A stretch of 64,000 nt of DNA from Erythroxylum novogranatense (taxonomy: Eukaryota; Streptophyta; Magnoliopsida; Malpighiales; Erythroxylaceae). Made by a program: the position numbers and the translations under genes. Where the stretch lies: positions 31,912,540-31,976,539 of the forward strand of contig CM057233.1 in the NCBI GenBank assembly GCA_029891385.1, read 5' to 3'. The notes below the pieces were generated by a model. That model did no database searches and was not told the DNA's origin. It saw only the letters and a list, made by a program, of their open reading frames with translations. Positions 60,701 through 64,000 of this stretch are shown here, piece after piece. Each line of letters opens with the position of its first letter. Within the stretch, counting starts at the first letter, position 1.

Positions 60701-60949
60701 TTCATCAAAATCATTTATGTAAAGTCATTTTGACTTAACAATAACATCATCATAGCGTTCAAGGACTTAAGAAAGATATACCTTAATGATGAGCTTGTAA
60801 TAAAAATCCTAAGATCACTGCCAAAAGAATGGAGACCCAAAGTGACAGCTCTAGAGACTTCTTTTATTAGCTTATTGTTCAAGGATTCTAGGAGTTTTGT
60901 GCTCACGTACAACTAATGCCAGTACATAAAAATAATAGTAGAACACAAG

Positions 60950-61660
60950 ATGCATAGTAATATTATTTTAAAATTAGATTTATTTGATATATGGGATATA
61001 CACTTTATGGGACCATATCACTCTTTATATTACAATACCTACATCTTGGTGGCAGCTGATTATGCTTCAAAGTGGGTAGACGTACTAACTTTGCTGAACA
61101 TCACCAATGACAATGTAGTGAAATTCATGAAAAGGAACATCTTCTCTCGTTTTGGTGTACCTTATGTTATCATTAGTGACAATGGTATTCACTTTTTAAA
61201 AAGTGTGGGTGCATTTTTTAAACCTCAACCAATTAATATCCTTAAACACGTGGCCAAGTTGAGGTATCTAATTGGGAGCTTAAATGGATTTAGGAAAAAG
61301 CGATTAATATTTCCATGAGGGATTGAGCATTTAAACTTGATGACACTCTTTAAGCTTATAAGATAGCTTTCAAGACTCGCTTGTGCATGTCCCCCCATCG
61401 ATTAGTGTTTATTAAGTCTTGCCACCTTTTGATTGAGATGAAGTTTAAGGCTTTGTAAGTGGTTATAAAGCTCAGTTATGACTTTAAGTTAGTTAGTGAG
61501 AAGAGGCTTCTCTAGCTTAATGAGTTAGACAAGTTCCAAAGATATTCTTTAAAAAAATGCTCAAATTTATAAGGAGCAGTCCAAGGCTTTCTTAACAGAA
61601 TTATCTTAAGCAAGTTGATATTTTTAATATGTTGTTGTATGATACAGTTGTCCTTACAAA
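60950..61660 (+). pseudogene. pol: Athila/Tat-like gypsy integrase
   Basis: The open part 60950-61318 includes DLFDIWDIHFMGPYHSLYYN, YILVAADYASKWVDVL and RNIFSRFGVPYVIISDNGIH, which is the rve core. The first catalytic Asp (family GIDFMGP) is His here (DIHFMGP); the second (SDNG) is kept. After the stop, frame-shifted pieces such as AFKTRLCMSPHRLV and SEKRLL, stop, LNELDKF (61360-61540) follow the family order. No LTR follows directly. This fragment was next to gag of element D before A2 arrived. Confidence 0.8.
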
Positions 61661-62206
61661 TGACAAATATTAGGATTTATTGACGGTGAGAGATGGTAGG
61701 GGAAAGTTCATAACGTAGACTCGTGGGCGTCAGGCTTGGGACTTGGGAGAATATTGGGCTCTAGACATAAATGATGTCTGGACGAGTCTTTAATTTATGA
61801 GCCACTACACTACCAAAAGAATCATTACCTTAACTAGTGAGTCCATTTACATTCTAAATTTTTTATTTGCAAAGAAGAATTGTCCTAAAAATGATTGTAG
61901 GTTATTAATTTTCTTATCTAACAATAGAAGAAAGTTTTTTGGAGTGTATTTCTAAGGCAATGGATGCTATTAACTATCGCATAATAAACGAGTCATGTAT
62001 TTGATTCATTCACCTTATTCACTTCAAGAACTTTTAGCATAAAAACTTATAAAGTGAAGTATTGATGTAAAAATGTTGTGCTGCAGTCGGGATTGGCAAT
62101 TGATACAAGAAGTGTAAAAAAAGAGTCGGCTTTAGTATTTGTTAAATGAGCCGTCCAAAAATTCCAAACCGGACAACAGGAATGGAGGTAATGCTGACAA
62201 GGACTA
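61661..62206. other. Unassigned sequence before host gene
   Basis: No open frame or repeat recognised. Probably decayed gypsy sequence grading into the upstream region of the AAA-ATPase gene. Confidence 0.35.
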
Positions 62207-62334
62207 TGACGTCTATGATCAGCTGCCTATCCTACGTCTTCTAATACGATATGTATTTTTCAATTGGAATCGAGCAATTTCATGCCTGGTTTCCTTTGCC
62301 TGCTCTCTTTTTTTGGGTGCCTATAATATTTATA
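62207..62334 (+). promoter_or_regulatory. Promoter of AAA-ATPase gene fragment
   Basis: TATA-like CTATAATATTTATA at 62321-62334, about 150 bp before the ATG, followed by a pyrimidine-rich 5' leader normal for plants. TGACGTCT (62207-62214) is a bZIP/TGA-type core. Members of this gene family are known to respond to stress and salicylic acid; linking the motif to that is inference. Confidence 0.4.
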
Positions 62335-62484
62335 CCTGCTCTCTCGCACACCCTCCAGTGTTTAAGTTGTACAAATTCCTATTCCTACAAAAATTTCAGC
62401 TTTCTTCTGTGTTTCTAAGTAGTTTCTTTTCCTTCCCTTCCACTTTGCCTTTGGTGTTTCGAATTGCCCTTGGGAGCCGACAAC

Positions 62485-63159
62485 ATGAAGTCAGGGGAAA
62501 TGTTTTCCAATCTGGGTTCGATCATTGCTAGTGTCATGTTCATCTGGGCCATGATTAAACAATACTATCCATACGAACTACGACAGTACGTTGAAAAATA
62601 TGGCTCAAAAGTCTTCACTTTCTTTTATCCGTATCTTCAGATCACCTTCAACGAGTTCACCGGAGAGCGTTTCATGCGCAACGAAGCTTAATCTACTATA
62701 GAAACTTTCCTTGGCTACAATTCCTCAATGCAAGCCAAGCGACTTAAAGCTTCCGATGCAATAAAGACCAACCAGACACTTACTCTAAGCATGGATGATT
62801 TTGAAGAGGTTGCTGATGAATTCCAAGGTGTCAAACTATGGTGGGCGTCCGGGAAGTATTACCCCAAGAATCAGACAATTTCTTTCTATCCATCCTCAGA
62901 AGAGAGAAGATACTACAAGCTCACTTTCCATAAGAGGCACAGAGATCTCGTAATTGGATCGTATCTGCCCCATGTCCTTAAAGAGGGTAAGGCAATCAAG
63001 GTGAAAAACCGGCAAAGAAAGCTTTACACTAACAGTGGATCATATTGGAGTTGTGTTGTGTTCAAACATCCTGCAACTTTTGAAACAGTAGCCATGGAAC
63101 CAAAGAAGAAGAAGCAAATTATTGATGATTTGATCACATTTAGCAAATCAGAAGAGTTC
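62485..63159 (+). pseudogene. AAA-ATPase (OM66/ASD-type), N-terminal fragment
   Basis: ATG at 62485 gives MKSGEMFSNLGSIIASVMF, with a hydrophobic anchor at residues 6-23. Then FYPYLQITFNEFTGERF, LSMDDFEEVADEFQGVKLWW, SFYPSSEERRYYKLTFHKRH, GKAIKVKNRQRKLYTN and HPATFETVAMEPKKKK lead to FSKSEEF. This is the plant AAA-ATPase-like N-terminal domain of the BCS1-related OM66/ASD family, membrane-anchored at mitochondria or ER. About 225 codons are present of the family's usual 500 or so; the AAA core with Walker A and B is missing. A TAA at 62689-62691 breaks the frame (probably a former Tyr). Coding stops at 63159, where LTR-like sequence starts TGTTAG. The rest may lie beyond the window. Confidence 0.85.
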
Positions 63160-64000
63160 TGTTAGCATCATATGAACATATCATATTGCATAGGATCGAA
63201 TACATATATGCGTGGAAAACAGAAACATACTTGATTTTGATGATTCTGTTAGATTCCACTAGTTAGAGAACACCGAGCCAATATGGATCTGCAAACTCAA
63301 TAATACATACACATATTTTTTTTTCATTCATAACCGTTGCCTTATATATTGATCATCTGGGAATAACTACCGGTAGTAGTTATTCACACCAGATGACCAT
63401 TGAACCCATTGTGGGTGTAACACGGTCATCATCTCCCACTCACACATGATAGGTTTTAAAAAAAACTTTGCAGTACTCATACTTGTTCAATAACCAGTGT
63501 GACCAGCATATTACGAGAGCACATTGTCATACATCTGTTAGGTGTATATGACATCTCGATTTAACGAATTGATCCTAGGACTTATGAGTCCTTGAGTAGA
63601 AATTGTATGCTATACCCTAGGTCATATCTCGCATTTGCATTTTCCTTTGATCTCATTTAGTTTATTTAAGTCATGACTGTATTCAAGTTCTCACATAAAG
63701 AGACGATGGCCATCTATGAATACTTTTCATGCCAGTCAATGAGCTAAATTAAATGACCTTCCTCTGTTTTCAATTCTCTTTTGAATTAAATTTAATTTGC
63801 TTTCCTATAATTATTCCATAAGATCGCATCATACATGATCTCTTGGCAATAACCTAAAGTAGCAAACCTTAAATTCAAATCTCAAGAATGAAACAAGAGT
63901 CATAAGGGTATTTAATGAGGTTCTTCTAAACCTCAAGGGTCTCACACAATGTAAGATGAGATCTTGCGACTTACATTAATCCCTTTTGTGGTCAGTTATG
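63160..64000. mobile_element. LTR-like sequence inserted in AAA-ATPase
   Basis: Begins TGTTAGCATCATATGAAC exactly after a codon of the AAA-ATPase frame and shows no gene. Phrases such as agatctcatc..., gggtgtaacacggtc and AT-rich stretches resemble plant copia LTRs read in reverse. The right end, partner LTR and target duplication lie outside the window, so the call is tentative. Confidence 0.45.
63353..63396. other. Long hairpin-forming inverted repeat
   Basis: TCATCTGG (63353-63360) then GAATAACTAC (63361-63370), loop cggta, GTAGTTATTC (63376-63385), three unpaired bases, CCAGATGA (63389-63396). Eighteen paired bases with one small bulge. Confidence 0.9.

Larger units (their letters stand above)
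46865..60740 (-). mobile_element. Near-complete Sirevirus-like copia element A2
   Basis: Minus-strand element with both LTRs, PBS, gag, pol, ORF3 and polypurine tract, flanked by the perfect target duplication ATAAC (46860-46864 and 60741-60745). Without the 4.3-kb solo LTR in its 5' LTR it is about 9.6 kb, normal for Sireviruses. By eye the two LTRs differ at roughly one base in twenty. Coding is only lightly damaged: several stops in gag, one stop between protease and integrase, one at the end of RNase H, and a few in ORF3. It inserted into the gag of element D. Confidence 0.92.
55466..60740 (-). repeat. 5' LTR of element A2, interrupted
   Basis: The LTR is 55466-55492 plus 59776-60740 (about 992 bp), split by the solo LTR 55493-59770. 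It has the same ends as 46865-47914. The TATA box lies at 60322-60331 (minus). Confidence 0.9.
46429..60907 (+). pseudogene. gag: Copia gag of element D, split by element A2
   Basis: First part 46429-46864 starts MANNLRILEGQY and, through stops and frameshifts, includes TKEMWDKLQVTFEGTNEVQ. It breaks off in a DKFLGRF-like phrase. A2 occupies 46865-60740. The second part, from 60741, goes straight on with IIIAFKDLRK and ILRSLPKEWRPKVTALE, the expected next part of this gag, and fades by about 60907. It is related to but clearly diverged from A and A2 gag (for example FGRFQTIINGLKAL). The rest of D is lost; gypsy integrase follows at 60950. Confidence 0.8.

Noticed and set aside
62139..62531. 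130-codon frame upstream of and overlapping the AAA-ATPase
   Set aside because: It crosses the TATA-like box and leader and runs out of frame into the AAA-ATPase; the ATG at 62485 gives the family N-terminus.

Overview
This window reads as eukaryotic, almost certainly flowering-plant (probably eudicot) intergenic heterochromatin. It is AT-rich and nearly gene-free, packed with nested Ty1/copia and Ty3/gypsy LTR retrotransposons whose reading frames are mostly broken. The primer-binding sites are of the plant tRNA-Met type (TGGTATCAGAGC), and the elements resemble plant lineages: Sirevirus-like copia, Tork-like copia, chromovirus, and Athila/Tat-like gypsy. The only host-gene sequence recognised with confidence is the promoter, 5' leader and N-terminal part of an AAA-ATPase of the mitochondrial OM66/ASD type near the right end. 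It carries an internal stop and is cut by what looks like another LTR.

Layout. 1-2328: minus-strand chromovirus-type LTR sequence, cut by the window edge, with a TGACGTCA-bearing minisatellite. 2329-5641: 5' half of a minus-strand copia element (called E): 542-bp LTR, PBS, long leader with a CpG-rich block, decayed gag. 5642-8959: low-information AT-rich DNA. 8960 to about 30250: a plus-strand Sirevirus-like copia element (A). Its integrase is split by a 5'-truncated chromovirus (12338-16093), and its pol-ORF3 junction is split by a complete 9.9-kb copia element (B, 18537-28396, TSD GTCAT). 30860-34466: 3' end of another 5'-truncated chromovirus with a 3.3-kb LTR. 34688-37850: minus-strand 3' end of an Athila/Tat-like element. 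37960 to about 41455: a 2.1-kb LTR plus non-coding leader (C). 41456-43262: plus-strand Tat-like 3' end. 43263-45960: chromovirus integrase remnant split by an inverted solo LTR of C (TSD TTAAA). 45985-60907: copia element D, whose gag is split by a nearly complete minus-strand Sirevirus-like element (A2, 46865-60740, TSD ATAAC). A2's own 5' LTR is split by a 4.3-kb solo chromovirus LTR (55493-59770, TSD CAAGG). 60950-61660: Athila/Tat integrase. 62207-63159: AAA-ATPase fragment. 63160-64000: LTR-like sequence.

How the parts fit together. The nest gives a relative time order: D, then A2, then the solo LTR; and A, then B. A and A2 belong to one family. Both carry, between pol and the 3' LTR, a third open reading frame (ORF3) whose N-terminal part resembles the 'putative plant transposon protein' family. 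In A a good splice acceptor lies 7 nt before its ATG. This ORF3, together with the highly iterated palindromes in element B (16 copies of AAGTCGACTT) and the hairpin-like leader repeats, is the least explained content. Nearly all reading frames contain stops or frameshifts, so no element here is likely to be autonomous as sequenced. In A and A2 most of the stops I compared are C-to-T or G-to-A transitions. In B, small indels dominate and may be sequence-consensus errors.
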